Positions 1-8,267 of a DNA stretch of 64,000 nucleotides are shown in pieces. Below the pieces are notes generated by a model, which did not search any database, was not told the origin of the DNA, and saw only the letters and a list, made by a program, of their open reading frames with translations. This DNA is from Kocuria sp. (GTDB lineage: Bacteria; Actinomycetota; Actinomycetes; Actinomycetales; Micrococcaceae). The stretch is taken from contig NZ_JAUNTS010000007.1 in assembly GCF_030538595.1 (NCBI RefSeq), positions 62,001 to 126,000 of the forward strand, in the 5' to 3' direction. The position numbers were made by a program, and so were the translations under genes. The stretch's first letter is position 1. The number at the start of each line of letters is the position of its first letter.

Positions 1-679
1 ACGGATTCCACACCACCGTGTTGGCAGCGCCCTCCATGGTGATGTGCAGCTTGCGGCCCAGCAGGGGGTCCAGCACCGTCAGGGTTTCACCGCTGCGATA
101 CACCCGGTCCGTCTCACCGGTGAACGTCACGGCACCGTCCTGGGTCACCGTGTCCTCCCCGCTCACCTTGTCCACGTAGTCCACACCGTCCAGCCCTTCA
201 ACCGTGACAGAGCGGATGTCGCCTACGGCCAGGTAGGTGTGCAGGGCTTCTTCAATCTCCAGTGGTTGATCGCCCGTGTTGGTGGTGGCCAGTTCCAGCT
301 TCAGCTCCGCACCCACTGTCACGGTGTAGCGGCAGGCGAACGCATGAGGGAAAGCAGCACGGGCCTCCTGGGAAAAGTCGTCCTGACTCAGGGAGAACAC
401 CGCCACGGCGTCGTCGGAAGAATCCAGGTACCACGGGGTGGTGCGTGCGTAACCGTGTGCGGGAGTCCGGTCTCCGTGACGTCCGGGACCGAACCACGGA
501 AAACAAATGGGCACGCCCCCGCGGATGGCTTTGCCCTCCACAAAGTGCGCCTGGCGGGAGAGAAACAGCACGGGATCCTGCCGAGCCGGCGTCCAGGAGG
601 CCACGTGGGCTCCCTGTTGGTACACAGTTGCAATTCCGGAGTCATTGGCCAGCGCGAGCGGCTGTTGCAGAGCAGTCAT
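1..679 (-). CDS. D-hexose-6-phosphate mutarotase (aldose 1-epimerase, YeaD family), 3' end cut by window
   Basis: This open frame starts at ATG 679 and runs off the left edge with no stop, so only the first 226 codons are visible. It was read directly from the minus strand. The N-terminal half carries GGVPICFPWFG followed by an HGYART stretch, the hallmark of the YeaD branch of the aldose-1-epimerase superfamily, which interconverts alpha and beta anomers of hexose 6-phosphates in the cytoplasm. The rest is beta-rich, as expected of a galactose-mutarotase-like beta-sandwich. It lies downstream of the AGCS symporter gene on the same strand, but a 12-bp-stem hairpin separates them, so co-transcription is doubtful. 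Family assignment is fairly sure; the exact sugar phosphate is not shown by the sequence. Confidence 0.85.
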   Translation of the reverse strand, partial: MTALQQPLALANDSGIATVYQQGAHVASWTPARQDPVLFLSRQAHFVEGKAIRGGVPICFPWFGPGRHGDRTPAHGYARTTPWYLDSSDDAVAVFSLSQDDFSQEARAAFPHAFACRYTVTVGAELKLELATTNTGDQPLEIEEALHTYLAVGDIRSVTVEGLDGVDYVDKVSGEDTVTQDGAVTFTGETDRVYRSGETLTVLDPLLGRKLHITMEGAANTVVWNP

Positions 680-693
680 GAGCCCACCATATG

Positions 694-736
694 CTGATGG
701 CCCCCACTCACCACAGGGGTGACCGGGGGCCATCAG
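694..736 (-). terminator. Stem-loop terminator after the AGCS symporter gene
   Basis: CTGATGGCCCCC at 694-705 is perfectly complementary to GGGGGCCATCAG at 725-736, giving a 12-bp stem with a 19-nt loop in the 73-bp gap between the symporter stop and the mutarotase start. There is no U-tract on the minus strand, which is common for actinobacterial terminators. Its position makes termination of the symporter transcript the simplest reading. Confidence 0.6.
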
Positions 737-752
737 AATGACGACGACGCAG

Positions 753-2264
753 TCAGCGTCCCGTGATCTCGTAGGTGTCGATACCACCGTCATGGCCACG
801 CATGAACAGGTCCACCTCCGACTTGCCCGCCCGCAACTTGGGGTCGTTCTTGAGGTAGTACCTGGTCTCACGGACCACCAGGCCGGAGAGGATGATCAAG
901 CCCAGCAGGTTGGGCAGGGCCATCAGACCGTTCATGACGTCCGCAAAGTTCCACACGGCTTCCAGGGGAATGGTGGCTCCCACATACACCACGCAGGAGT
1001 AGAAGATGCGGTAAGGCATCACACCACCGCGGCCGAACAGGCGCTCCATGCAGCGCTCGCCGTAGTAGGCCCAGCCCAGAATGGTGGAGTAGGCAAACAT
1101 GACCAGCCCCAGGGTCACGATGATGTGGCCCCATTCGCCCGGCAGACCGTGGCTGAAGGCTTCACCGGTCATGGTGGCGGCAAACTCGCTGCCTTCTTGC
1201 CACACACCCGTGGTGATGATGACCAGTCCGGTGCAGGAGACCACGATGATGGTGTCAATGAAGGTCTGGGTCATGGACACCAAGCCCTGACGCACGGGGT
1301 GCGTGGTCTGGGCGGAGGCAGCAGCAATGGCCGCAGAACCCATACCGGATTCATTGGAGAACATGCCGCGAGCCACACCCATCTGGATGGCCAAGATGAT
1401 GGCAGACCCGGCAAAACCACCCACGGCTGCCGTCCCGGAGAAGGCATCGGTGAAGATCAGGGCAATGGCGGCGGGGATGTCTGCCACGTTGACCAGCAGG
1501 ATGAACAGGGCGCCCAGCACGTAAAACACGATCATGAACGGGACAAAAGCAGAGGTCACACGGCCGATGGACTTGATACCGCCGACCAGAACGGCCAGGG
1601 TCAGAACCGCCAGAATGGCACCGGTTGCCCGGGTGGGGATGTCAAAGGAAGCCACCACGTTGCTGGAGATCGAGTTGCCCTGCGTCATGTTGCCAATGCC
1701 GAAAGAGGCCAGTACGGCGGCAATGGCAAAGAACAGCGCCAGGAACTTACCGAATCCATTGGGAATGCCGCGCTGCAGGTAGTACTGCGGGCCACCGGAA
1801 ATCTCTCCCTTGGCATCCGTGGTGCGGAAGCGAACACCCAGGAAGGCTTCCGAGTACTTGGAGGCCATGCCCAGCACACCCGTGACCCACATCCAGAACA
1901 GCGCGCCGGGGCCGCCGATGGAGATGGCGGTGGCCACACCCACAATGTTTCCCGTACCCACAGTGGCCGCAAGAGCCGTGGTCAGGGCCTGGAATTGTGA
2001 GATGTCACCGCCAGGTGCGTCCTTGTCCTTGCGCTCGAACAGCGCCAGGCGCAAGGAGGGGCCCAATTTGATGAGCTGCACAAAACCCAACCGGATGGTC
2101 AGGTACAGACCTGTCACCAACAGCAGGGGGATCAGCAGGAACGGCCCCCAGATGATGCTTGCAGCAGAACCGAAGCACTCGGCCATGTCCATCTGGGAGG
2201 GAGTGAAGCAATAGGTGCCGATACCGGAGAACTGGCTCAGCAGATTCTGAATGAGCTGGTCCAC
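753..2264 (-). CDS. Sodium:alanine/glycine symporter family (AGCS) transporter
   Basis: The 503-residue integral membrane protein belongs to the AGCS family, which imports alanine or glycine (in some members glutamine) with Na+ or H+. The diagnostic stretch ATVGTGNIVGVATAI lies at about residues 100-114 and GGPGALFWMW at 117-126. About ten hydrophobic segments follow through residue 460, with a charged C-terminal tail. Length matches the family (450-550). The ATG at 2264 is used; the next gene upstream on the same strand is a drug exporter, separated by about 240 bp containing a hairpin, so this gene is probably monocistronic. Substrate specificity cannot be read from sequence. Confidence 0.92.
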   Translation of the reverse strand: MDQLIQNLLSQFSGIGTYCFTPSQMDMAECFGSAASIIWGPFLLIPLLLVTGLYLTIRLGFVQLIKLGPSLRLALFERKDKDAPGGDISQFQALTTALAATVGTGNIVGVATAISIGGPGALFWMWVTGVLGMASKYSEAFLGVRFRTTDAKGEISGGPQYYLQRGIPNGFGKFLALFFAIAAVLASFGIGNMTQGNSISSNVVASFDIPTRATGAILAVLTLAVLVGGIKSIGRVTSAFVPFMIVFYVLGALFILLVNVADIPAAIALIFTDAFSGTAAVGGFAGSAIILAIQMGVARGMFSNESGMGSAAIAAASAQTTHPVRQGLVSMTQTFIDTIIVVSCTGLVIITTGVWQEGSEFAATMTGEAFSHGLPGEWGHIIVTLGLVMFAYSTILGWAYYGERCMERLFGRGGVMPYRIFYSCVVYVGATIPLEAVWNFADVMNGLMALPNLLGLIILSGLVVRETRYYLKNDPKLRAGKSEVDLFMRGHDGGIDTYEITGR

Positions 2265-2427
2265 TATTCAGATCCTCTCAGGGGTCACAACAGTCATGAG
2301 GAAGGTGGAGGGTGGGCGAGCGGTGACCCCGGATATGGCACTCGTCACAGGGTGATCTAACCACACAGACCGTTGCCACCTTGTTACCTGGACTCGAATC
2401 GCCCTGGACTGCCACCATTGCCACTGG

Positions 2428-2454
2428 TCAGCAGTCATGGTCACTGACTGCTGA
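2428..2454 (-). terminator. Stem-loop between MFS and AGCS genes
   Basis: TCAGCAGTCA (2428-2437) pairs perfectly with TGACTGCTGA (2445-2454), a 10-bp stem with a 7-nt loop. It sits about 50 bp past the stop of the MFS gene and about 165 bp ahead of the symporter start. No U-run follows. It is most likely a terminator for the MFS transcript, although an operator role cannot be excluded. Confidence 0.5.
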
Positions 2455-2502
2455 ATCTACTGATGGCACCAACGACGGCGGTCCGTCAGGTTGCGCCGTG
2501 CC

Positions 2503-3723
2503 TCAAACCTTGCGAGGTTCAGACCAGCGGGCAGCCATCACGGCGGTGCCCAATGCTGCTGCAGTGAAAACAAACATCAGCACGCTCATGGGGACCGCGG
2601 TGTGCTCTCCACCCAATCCCGCCAGCGGGCTGACAGCCCCTCCCACCATGAACTGCATGAGCCCCTGGACCGCTGAACCCGATCCGGCACGGCCGGGAAC
2701 TTGCGCTTGGGCCAGGGCAATACCGTTGCCGATCAAGAACCCCACGCAGGTCTGTGCGGTGATGGTGTGCACCACGATGCTCCAAGCGGGGGCATCCACC
2801 AGCACGCCGATCAACCCCAGTGCGTTGATGAGACCCTGCGCGGCCAGTGCCGCAATCATGATCTGGGCCGGGGTGTATCGGTTGAGCAGCCGGACATTGA
2901 GCAAACCGGCAATCACCGAGCCGAAGGCAGCCGCCGCAAACGCCAAGCTGTAACCGATCGAGGAGAGTCCCACCACGTTCTGCATCACAAAGGAGGAGGC
3001 AGACACGTAGGAGAACAAGGAACCGAAACCCAAGGACATGGCCAGCGCCCAAGCCATGAACGGTTTGTTCACCACAACGTCACGGGCAAGACCCACGGCG
3101 GCAAGCGCCCCACCGCGGCGTCGTTGTTCAGGCGGCAGGGTTTCCGGAATCACAAAGACCACGCAGGCCACCATCAGGGCACCAAATCCGGCCAGCACCC
3201 AGAACACCACCTGCCAGGGTGCCCACGTGGCAATCAGCCCGCCCAGCACCGGGGCAACAATGGGAGCCACTGAAACGATGGTGCCCAGCAGGGAGTAGAG
3301 CTTGGCCGCCTCCACCCCGGAGGAGATGTCCGAGACAATGGCACGGGCGATCACCACGCCCGCGGCCCCGGCAAATCCTTGAACGCCACGCAGTACCAGC
3401 AGCACCGTGACGTCGGAGGAAAACGCGATACCGACGCTGGAGAGCAGGAACACCGTGGTTCCGGCCACCAACAAACGGTGGCGCCCCCAGACATCGGATA
3501 TGGGCCCCAGCAGGAACTGCCCCACAGCCATCCCCACCATGTAGGTGCTCAGGGACAGCTGGATGGTGGCTGCCGGAGTTCCGTAATACTGCGCCAGAGC
3601 GGGCATGGAGGCCAGGTACATGTCCGTGGCCATGGGACTGACCGCACTCAGGACGCCGAGCGCCAGGATGAAAAAGACGCGGTCCGGCCCAGGGGCCAAA
3701 CCAAGGCGGGAGGAAACGCGCAT
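2503..3723 (-). CDS. Bcr/CflA-family multidrug efflux MFS transporter
   Basis: The protein is 406 residues from ATG 3723 (an in-frame TTG lies two codons upstream). It is a 12-TM major-facilitator exporter of the Bcr/CflA drug:H+ antiporter group. The first helix contains SAVSPMATDMYLASMPALA, typical of Bcr/CflA proteins. The loop after TM2 has GPISDVWGRHR (the MFS motif A), and TM5 carries the antiporter-like stretch GTIVSVAPIVAPVLGG. Length is normal. It is expected to export bicyclomycin-like or other amphipathic drugs, or a metabolite. It is divergent from trmB, with about 90 bp between the starts. The cargo is unknown. Confidence 0.88.
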   Translation of the reverse strand: MRVSSRLGLAPGPDRVFFILALGVLSAVSPMATDMYLASMPALAQYYGTPAATIQLSLSTYMVGMAVGQFLLGPISDVWGRHRLLVAGTTVFLLSSVGIAFSSDVTVLLVLRGVQGFAGAAGVVIARAIVSDISSGVEAAKLYSLLGTIVSVAPIVAPVLGGLIATWAPWQVVFWVLAGFGALMVACVVFVIPETLPPEQRRRGGALAAVGLARDVVVNKPFMAWALAMSLGFGSLFSYVSASSFVMQNVVGLSSIGYSLAFAAAAFGSVIAGLLNVRLLNRYTPAQIMIAALAAQGLINALGLIGVLVDAPAWSIVVHTITAQTCVGFLIGNGIALAQAQVPGRAGSGSAVQGLMQFMVGGAVSPLAGLGGEHTAVPMSVLMFVFTAAALGTAVMAARWSEPRKV

Positions 3724-3814
3724 GACCAACTTTCGTCACAAGAGAGGCTTGCCACCGGGAGGCCGGGCAGAGAGGGACCGTCCCAGGCTAAGCCCTGACT
3801 AGACTCATGCGTTG

Positions 3815-4609
3815 ATGAGTGAGACCAACACCCCAGAATCTGAGCGCCCGGACAAGACTCCGGTGGATCAGAAGTTCCACCGGCAACCCCTTTCCTTTGT
3901 TCGCCGCGGTGATCGCCTGACTCCGCGCCGGGAAAAGGCGTGGGAGCAGTGGGCCCCCACCCGAATCCTGACGGTGCCGCGGCAGATCACGGACACTTCC
4001 GTGGCCGAGCACGCCCACTTTGACCAACAGGCCGTGTACGGGCGGCTTGCACCTCTGGTGGTGGAGATCGGTTCGGGGTTGGGTGAGGCCATGGCCCACC
4101 GGTCGGCGGAAGTTCCCGAACACGATTTTTTGGCCGTGGAGGTTTACACCCCCGGGCTGGCCGATCTGCTCATGAAGACTGCCGCCAACGGCGTGGAGAA
4201 CGTGCGCGCCGTCCAGGCCAATGCCCCGGAAGTGCTCAAACACTTCCTGGAACCGGCCTCTGTGGATGAGGTGTGGGTGTTCTTCCCGGACCCGTGGCAC
4301 AAGAAAAAGCACCACAAGCGGCGCCTGGTCTCCGCAGATTTCATTGCTCAGGTGGCTTCCGTGATCAAACCCGGTGGCACCTGGCGGCTGGCCACGGATT
4401 GGCAGGAATACGCCATTGAGATGCGCCGACTCATTGAAGCCGACGGCAGATTTGAGAACCTTCACCCCGGGCCGATTGCCACGGACTCCGCGCCTGATCA
4501 GGGGTGGGCACCGCGCTGGAGGGGTCGGACCCTGACCAGCTTTGAACGCAAGGCGCAGGAGGCCGGCCGCATTCCGCGGGACCTGACCTACCGGCGTCGT
4601 ACGGACTGA
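3815..4609 (+). CDS. trmB: tRNA (guanine-N7-)-methyltransferase
   Basis: TrmB methylates N7 of G46 in the variable loop of many tRNAs using S-adenosylmethionine. From ATG 3815 the protein has 264 residues; a TTG directly before the ATG is an alternative start. The SAM-binding loop is EIGSGLGE at about residues 84-91, and the family signature VFFPDPWHKKKHHKRR is at about 155-170, where the Asp and the basic run position tRNA and catalysis. A charged, low-complexity N-terminal 40 residues precedes the fold, as is usual in actinobacterial homologues. The gene is convergent with the DUF4188 gene downstream and shares a hairpin with it. Confidence 0.95.
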   Translation: MSETNTPESERPDKTPVDQKFHRQPLSFVRRGDRLTPRREKAWEQWAPTRILTVPRQITDTSVAEHAHFDQQAVYGRLAPLVVEIGSGLGEAMAHRSAEVPEHDFLAVEVYTPGLADLLMKTAANGVENVRAVQANAPEVLKHFLEPASVDEVWVFFPDPWHKKKHHKRRLVSADFIAQVASVIKPGGTWRLATDWQEYAIEMRRLIEADGRFENLHPGPIATDSAPDQGWAPRWRGRTLTSFERKAQEAGRIPRDLTYRRRTD

Positions 4610-4661
4610 ACGGCCCGGTCCGCAGGCCGGTTTCACCTGACTCACAGGCCCGTTCAACCCC

Positions 4662-4693
4662 GCCCGCGGGTCGGTTCAAGCCGATCCACGGGC
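4662..4693. terminator. Shared hairpin between convergent trmB and DUF4188 genes
   Basis: Positions 4662-4674 pair with 4681-4693 around a 6-nt loop (TTCAAG), a 13-bp stem with one mismatch and one G-U pair. It lies in the 100-bp gap between two convergent stop codons, so it can act on either strand. A second small stem surrounds the DUF4188 stop codon at about 4703-4720. Confidence 0.5.
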
Positions 4694-4709
4694 GAGTTCG
4701 GGCACCCTC

Positions 4710-5216
4710 TCACGGAGAGGTGGGTGCGGTCCCAAGACGTTCGGCGGCCCGCAACCCCCTCTTTGCCACGGGCACGGTGCCTGCGGCTGCCCCCAGTCCC
4801 ACCAGCGCACCTTCCGCGTAAATGGTTTCCACACCGGAGGCGGGAACCACGTACGTTTCATGCCAGACCCCCACCGCCCCCGGATGGCGGCGGGCGCTCT
4901 GATTGAACTGGCGCCAGGCCGGCAGGTGACGGTGCTCGGGATCACTTGCGTAGGCGTACAGCTGCTCCACACTGCGCCAGTACTGCACACACCACGGGCC
5001 CTTGGCACCCAGCAAATTCACGGCCCCCAGAAACCCCAGGTCCTCCGCCTCACCGCGTTCAGCCTGCGCTGTACGTTCGCGCAGTTCGGCCTGCATACGG
5101 GTCATGGCCAGCGCAACTGGGCCCCAGAGGTCTGGTCGGTGCAGTTTTTTGACGGTCATCCCAATCTGAAAAACGACGACGTCGCCGGCGTACGCATGCG
5201 TCAAAGCCTTGGCCAT
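4710..5216 (-). CDS. DUF4188 domain protein (monooxygenase-like)
   Basis: The protein has 168 residues from ATG 5216, which is preceded by a good GAGGTGAGA ribosome-binding site; an upstream TTG would add 7 residues. The opening VVFQIGMTVKKLHRPDLWGP and the middle segment GPWCVQYWRSVEQLYAYASD match the DUF4188 family, often annotated as monooxygenase-family proteins with a dimeric alpha/beta-barrel fold. No cofactor motif is visible and no reaction has been established for most members. It is divergent from a MerR-type regulator gene 81 bp away, a common arrangement in which the regulator controls the neighbour. Function beyond the family name is unknown. Confidence 0.75.
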   Translation of the reverse strand: MAKALTHAYAGDVVVFQIGMTVKKLHRPDLWGPVALAMTRMQAELRERTAQAERGEAEDLGFLGAVNLLGAKGPWCVQYWRSVEQLYAYASDPEHRHLPAWRQFNQSARRHPGAVGVWHETYVVPASGVETIYAEGALVGLGAAAGTVPVAKRGLRAAERLGTAPTSP

Positions 5217-5296
5217 GGTGACTCTCACCTCATCCAACTAGATAGTGTCAGTATCCATTATTGGGGAGCTAAGCTATCCAAAGTCAAGGGGTGATG

Positions 5297-6049
5297 ATGA
5301 AAATTTCCGCACTCTCCGCTCAGACCGGGGTTTCTGTTGCAACGCTGAAGTTTTACCTGCGTAAGGGATTGCTACAGCCTGGCCGCCCGCTGTCACGGAC
5401 CCAGGCTGACTACGACCACACCCACGTGGAGCGATTGCGGCTGATTCGGGCACTGACGGAGATTGCCGGGCTCTCCCTGGAGGACGTGGGGCGGGTGTTG
5501 GCAACGTTGGAAGATCCAGACATCGAACGCCTTGGCCTGCTGGGCACCGCTCAGCGTGCGCTCAGCGGCCCCAGCCAGGACTACCGCTGCGTCCCACCGC
5601 CGAACACCGGTCAAGACATGGCCGTCCTGGACGACTCACTTGATTCTGATTCGGCTCAACAGTCCGGGGCACTCGGGGACCACGCGGGCGGGCAACCCTC
5701 CCGGGCACGCGCGTGGATTGAGGCCCACGGGTGGCGTATTGGAGTGGATGACCCGCTGGTGGAGCAGTTGGATCAAGCCTGGGCTGCTTGCGATGACGCT
5801 GATTTGGGCGTGACAGAAAGCCGGATGAACGTCTACGCGGAGGCAGCGGAAAAAATTGCCCGCGTGGACGTCAACTCCGTTCCGTCTGACCCAGCAGGGG
5901 CTGTCCACCAGGTGATTCTGGGAACGCTCCTGATGGACCCCGTCCTCAAGGTGCTCCGGCGGCTGGCACAACAACACCTGTCAGCAACCACCCGCGCCGG
6001 TGTGGACCCCCAAGATGAAGACCCCACAGGGACCAGCTGGAGGCATTGA
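5297..6049 (+). CDS. MerR-family transcriptional regulator
   Basis: The N-terminal 70 residues form a MerR winged helix-turn-helix: MKISALSAQTGVSVATLKFY, then the RKGLLQPGRP wing and a long helix with ERLRLIRALTEIAGLSLEDV. The following 180 residues are not a known metal-binding MerR tail (no Cys cluster) and contain mostly helical, acidic sequence, so the inducer is probably organic. Three in-frame starts (GTG 5291, ATG 5294, ATG 5297) are stacked; AAGGGG at 5286-5291 is best spaced for ATG 5297. It is divergent from the DUF4188 gene, its likeliest target, and convergent with hspR, only 7 bp away. Confidence 0.85.
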   Translation: MKISALSAQTGVSVATLKFYLRKGLLQPGRPLSRTQADYDHTHVERLRLIRALTEIAGLSLEDVGRVLATLEDPDIERLGLLGTAQRALSGPSQDYRCVPPPNTGQDMAVLDDSLDSDSAQQSGALGDHAGGQPSRARAWIEAHGWRIGVDDPLVEQLDQAWAACDDADLGVTESRMNVYAEAAEKIARVDVNSVPSDPAGAVHQVILGTLLMDPVLKVLRRLAQQHLSATTRAGVDPQDEDPTGTSWRH

Positions 6050-6056
6050 GCCTCGG

Positions 6057-6503
6057 TCAGCTCGAACGGCGCGGGCGATACACCATCAAGGCGCTGGAGG
6101 TGGGCCCAGGCGGTGTACCCGGAGGCCGGGAACCCCGGGGCAACCGAATCACCTCTCCGGAAGGGGATGCCGCCCAGACACTTTGGTCATGACGCACCTG
6201 CTCCAGCGCGGCATCACGTTCGGCCTGCAGTTCCATCATGCGGCGCTGCAACGCGATGACCTGATTCTCCAACTGCAGGATGCGCCTGATCCCCTCCAGG
6301 GAAATTCCCTCCTGGGAAAGTCTCTGCACCTCACGCAGCTTCTCAATGTCCCGCGGGGAGTAACGGCGTGCTCGCCCCGGGGCGCGAGTGGGTTGCACCA
6401 GGCCCAAACGGTCGTACTGCCGCAATGTCTGCGGATGCATCTGCGCCAACTCCGCTGCCACGGAAATCACGTACAGCGCCCGTTCCTCCGGGTGGTTACT
6501 CAT
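6057..6503 (-). CDS. hspR: Heat-shock repressor HspR (MerR family)
   Basis: HspR represses the dnaK operon by binding HAIR inverted repeats and is held active by DnaK. The protein is 148 residues, with a MerR-type DNA-binding domain at about 8-80: YVISVAAELAQMHPQTLRQY, the RRYSPRDIEKLREVQRLSQ wing/helix, then a coiled-coil-like QLENQVIALQRRMMELQAER. The C-terminal 40 residues are Pro/Arg-rich and look disordered. The gene is last in the dnaK-grpE-dnaJ-hspR operon and its ATG overlaps the end of dnaJ by 8 bp, so translation is probably coupled. Perfect and degenerate HAIR sites lie at the operon promoter (10244-10264, 10295-10315), closing the autoregulatory loop. Confidence 0.96.
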   Translation of the reverse strand: MSNHPEERALYVISVAAELAQMHPQTLRQYDRLGLVQPTRAPGRARRYSPRDIEKLREVQRLSQEGISLEGIRRILQLENQVIALQRRMMELQAERDAALEQVRHDQSVWAASPSGEVIRLPRGSRPPGTPPGPTSSALMVYRPRRSS

Positions 6504-7521
6504 GAGCCCTCGCCATCACGTGTTCGCGTGGATCAACCTCTGCGGTGGCTGCAGCAAACGCTTCAGCGGCTGCTTTGGCGTCGTCGTTGAGTTCCTTGGG
6601 CACCTGAATCTCCACGGTGACAATCAAGTTGCCCGTGCCCTTGGTTGTGGTCACACCCTTGCCCTTGACCCGGAACTTGCGCCCGGAGCTGGTGCCTGCG
6701 GGGATCTTCAAAGACACCGGCGACCCTTCCACCGTGGGCACCTTGATGGTGGCCCCCAGGGCAGCCTCCGGGAACGTGATGGGCACGGTCACGGTGAGGT
6801 CATCGGTGCTGCCGCGGCGGGCAAACACGGGGTGCTCCCCCACCTTGATCGTCAAGATCAAGTCCCCGTTGCCACCTGGACCGGAGTGGCCCTTGCCACG
6901 CAGTTTGAGCTTCTGACCATCCCGCACACCCTGCGGGATGCGCACGGTGGTGGAGGAACCATTGCCGCGTTGCAGCTTGACCGTGGTGCCCTCCATGGCG
7001 GAGCGGAAGGGGATCACCGTGCTGGTGGTGATGTCTTCACCTTTGGCGGGCGGAGCTTGGAAACGGGGGTCTGCGCCCCCCGGGCCGAAACCGCCGGAGT
7101 AGCCGTCCGAATAGCTCCCACCGCCAAATCCGCCACCAAACCCGGCGCCACCGAACAGGTCTTCAAAGTTGATGTTGTGACCACCGCCGGTGGAGTACCG
7201 GGTGCGGGTTCGTCCGCCACCGAACACATCACCGAACAGGTCTTCAAACCCGGCGCCATCGGCACCACCGGCAAAGCGAGCGCCAGAGCCCATGGCCCGA
7301 ATGGCGTCGTACTCCTTGCGTTCTTCGGGGTCCGCCAGGACATCGTGAGCTTCGGAGATTTCCTTGAACTTCTGTTCGGCCGCGGCATCTCCCGCGTTGC
7401 GGTCCGGGTGGTACTTCTTGGCGAGTGAGCGGTACGCCTTTTTGATCTCAGCGTCGGTCGCCTCCTTGGAGACGCCCAGAACGGCGTAAAAGTCCTTGTC
7501 GATCCAGTCCTGACTGGCCAT
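6496..7521 (-). CDS. dnaJ: DnaJ-family co-chaperone lacking the zinc-finger
   Basis: The 341-residue Hsp40 begins at ATG 7521 behind a strong AAAGGAGG site. Residues 1-75 are a J domain with the HPD triad in KKYHPDRNAGD. A long Gly/Phe-rich region (about 85-165) follows, then two beta-barrel substrate-binding domains starting near PPAKGEDITTSTVIPF. The four CxxCxGxG zinc-finger repeats of classical type I DnaJ are absent, and I see no cysteine in the protein. It therefore has type II (CbpA/DnaJ-B-like) architecture although it sits in the dnaK operon. It stimulates DnaK ATPase and delivers clients. It overlaps hspR by 8 bp and is separated from grpE by 142 bp with two hairpins. Confidence 0.94.
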   Translation of the reverse strand: MASQDWIDKDFYAVLGVSKEATDAEIKKAYRSLAKKYHPDRNAGDAAAEQKFKEISEAHDVLADPEERKEYDAIRAMGSGARFAGGADGAGFEDLFGDVFGGGRTRTRYSTGGGHNINFEDLFGGAGFGGGFGGGSYSDGYSGGFGPGGADPRFQAPPAKGEDITTSTVIPFRSAMEGTTVKLQRGNGSSTTVRIPQGVRDGQKLKLRGKGHSGPGGNGDLILTIKVGEHPVFARRGSTDDLTVTVPITFPEAALGATIKVPTVEGSPVSLKIPAGTSSGRKFRVKGKGVTTTKGTGNLIVTVEIQVPKELNDDAKAAAEAFAAATAEVDPREHVMARAHE

Positions 7522-7576
7522 GACGCCTCCTTTCAGGGGGCAATGAAGTATTTTGTCAATTCTCTGTTGGACCCAG

Positions 7577-7657
7577 CGCGGCCGGTCAGCGGGATACTCC
7601 ACTCACCGGCCGCGGGTCGATTCAGCCACCCGGATGATTCACGAATCAGCCGGGGTG
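7577..7657 (-). other. Two hairpins in the grpE-dnaJ gap
   Basis: The 142-bp gap inside the heat-shock operon holds two stem-loops on the transcribed strand. CGCGGCCGGT at 7577-7586 pairs perfectly with ACCGGCCGCG at 7605-7614. Immediately after the grpE stop, 7627-7640 pairs with 7643-7657, with one bulge and one mismatch. No U-tract follows either. They may attenuate or mark an RNA-processing boundary, lowering dnaJ-hspR relative to dnaK-grpE. Confidence 0.5.
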
Positions 7658-7663
7658 CAGCAC

Positions 7664-8245
7664 TCAAGGAGCAACTGCCACCTGGGCAGCACGCACCACG
7701 CGGCCGCCAACCCGGAAACCGGAACGCAGCACCATGGAGATGTGGTCTGCCTCCACGCCCTCGGCGGGCTGCTGCAACACGGCCTCGTGCACATTGGGGT
7801 CAAAGGCTTCCCCAATGGCGCCAAGGCGCTCCAAGCCTTGCTTGGCCAGCAGGTCCTCCAGTTTGGTGGCGATGGCAGCAAAGGGGCCGTCGGTCAGATC
7901 TCCAGCTGCACGGGCGGCATCAATGTCATCAAAAACCGGAACCAGCGAACCCAGAACATCGCTGGCCACGTGATCCCGCAGTTGGGCACGCTCACGGTCC
8001 GTACGGCTCTTGTAGTTCACGAACTCCGCCTGTAAACGGCGCAGGTCTTCCAGCCGGTCATTGGCCAACTGGGCGAACTCGGAATCTTCCGCCGAGTTCT
8101 CCTGATCCGCGGCCCGAGCTTCCTCGGTCTGTTCCGCATTCAGGATTTCCTCCGCGGTCAGCGGGGTCTCCTGCTCAGCCCCTGCTCCCACGCCGGGTTC
8201 GCCACCCTGCCCGGTGTCTTGGGGCTCTTCTGCTGAAGTGCTCAT
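7664..8245 (-). CDS. grpE: Nucleotide exchange factor GrpE
   Basis: GrpE releases ADP from DnaK and acts as a dimer. The 193-residue protein begins at the second of two adjacent ATGs (8245; the first is 8248), because the AAGGA site is better spaced for it. The N-terminal 65 residues are acidic and Gln/Glu-rich (disordered plus start of the long paired helix). Residues from about 70 carry the family helix LRRLQAEFVNYKSRTDRE, and the C-terminal beta domain contains FDPNVHEAVLQQP and VLRSGFRVGGRVVRAAQV, the GrpE signature. It is the second gene of the dnaK operon, 65 bp after dnaK with a strong hairpin between. Confidence 0.96.
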   Translation of the reverse strand: MSTSAEEPQDTGQGGEPGVGAGAEQETPLTAEEILNAEQTEEARAADQENSAEDSEFAQLANDRLEDLRRLQAEFVNYKSRTDRERAQLRDHVASDVLGSLVPVFDDIDAARAAGDLTDGPFAAIATKLEDLLAKQGLERLGAIGEAFDPNVHEAVLQQPAEGVEADHISMVLRSGFRVGGRVVRAAQVAVAP

Positions 8246-8267
8246 CATGTTCCTTCCATGGGGTGGG

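Noticed and set aside
7547-7552. TTGACA upstream of dnaJ as an internal promoter
   Set aside because: No acceptable -10 at 16-18 bp, and the start would fall on the ribosome-binding site.
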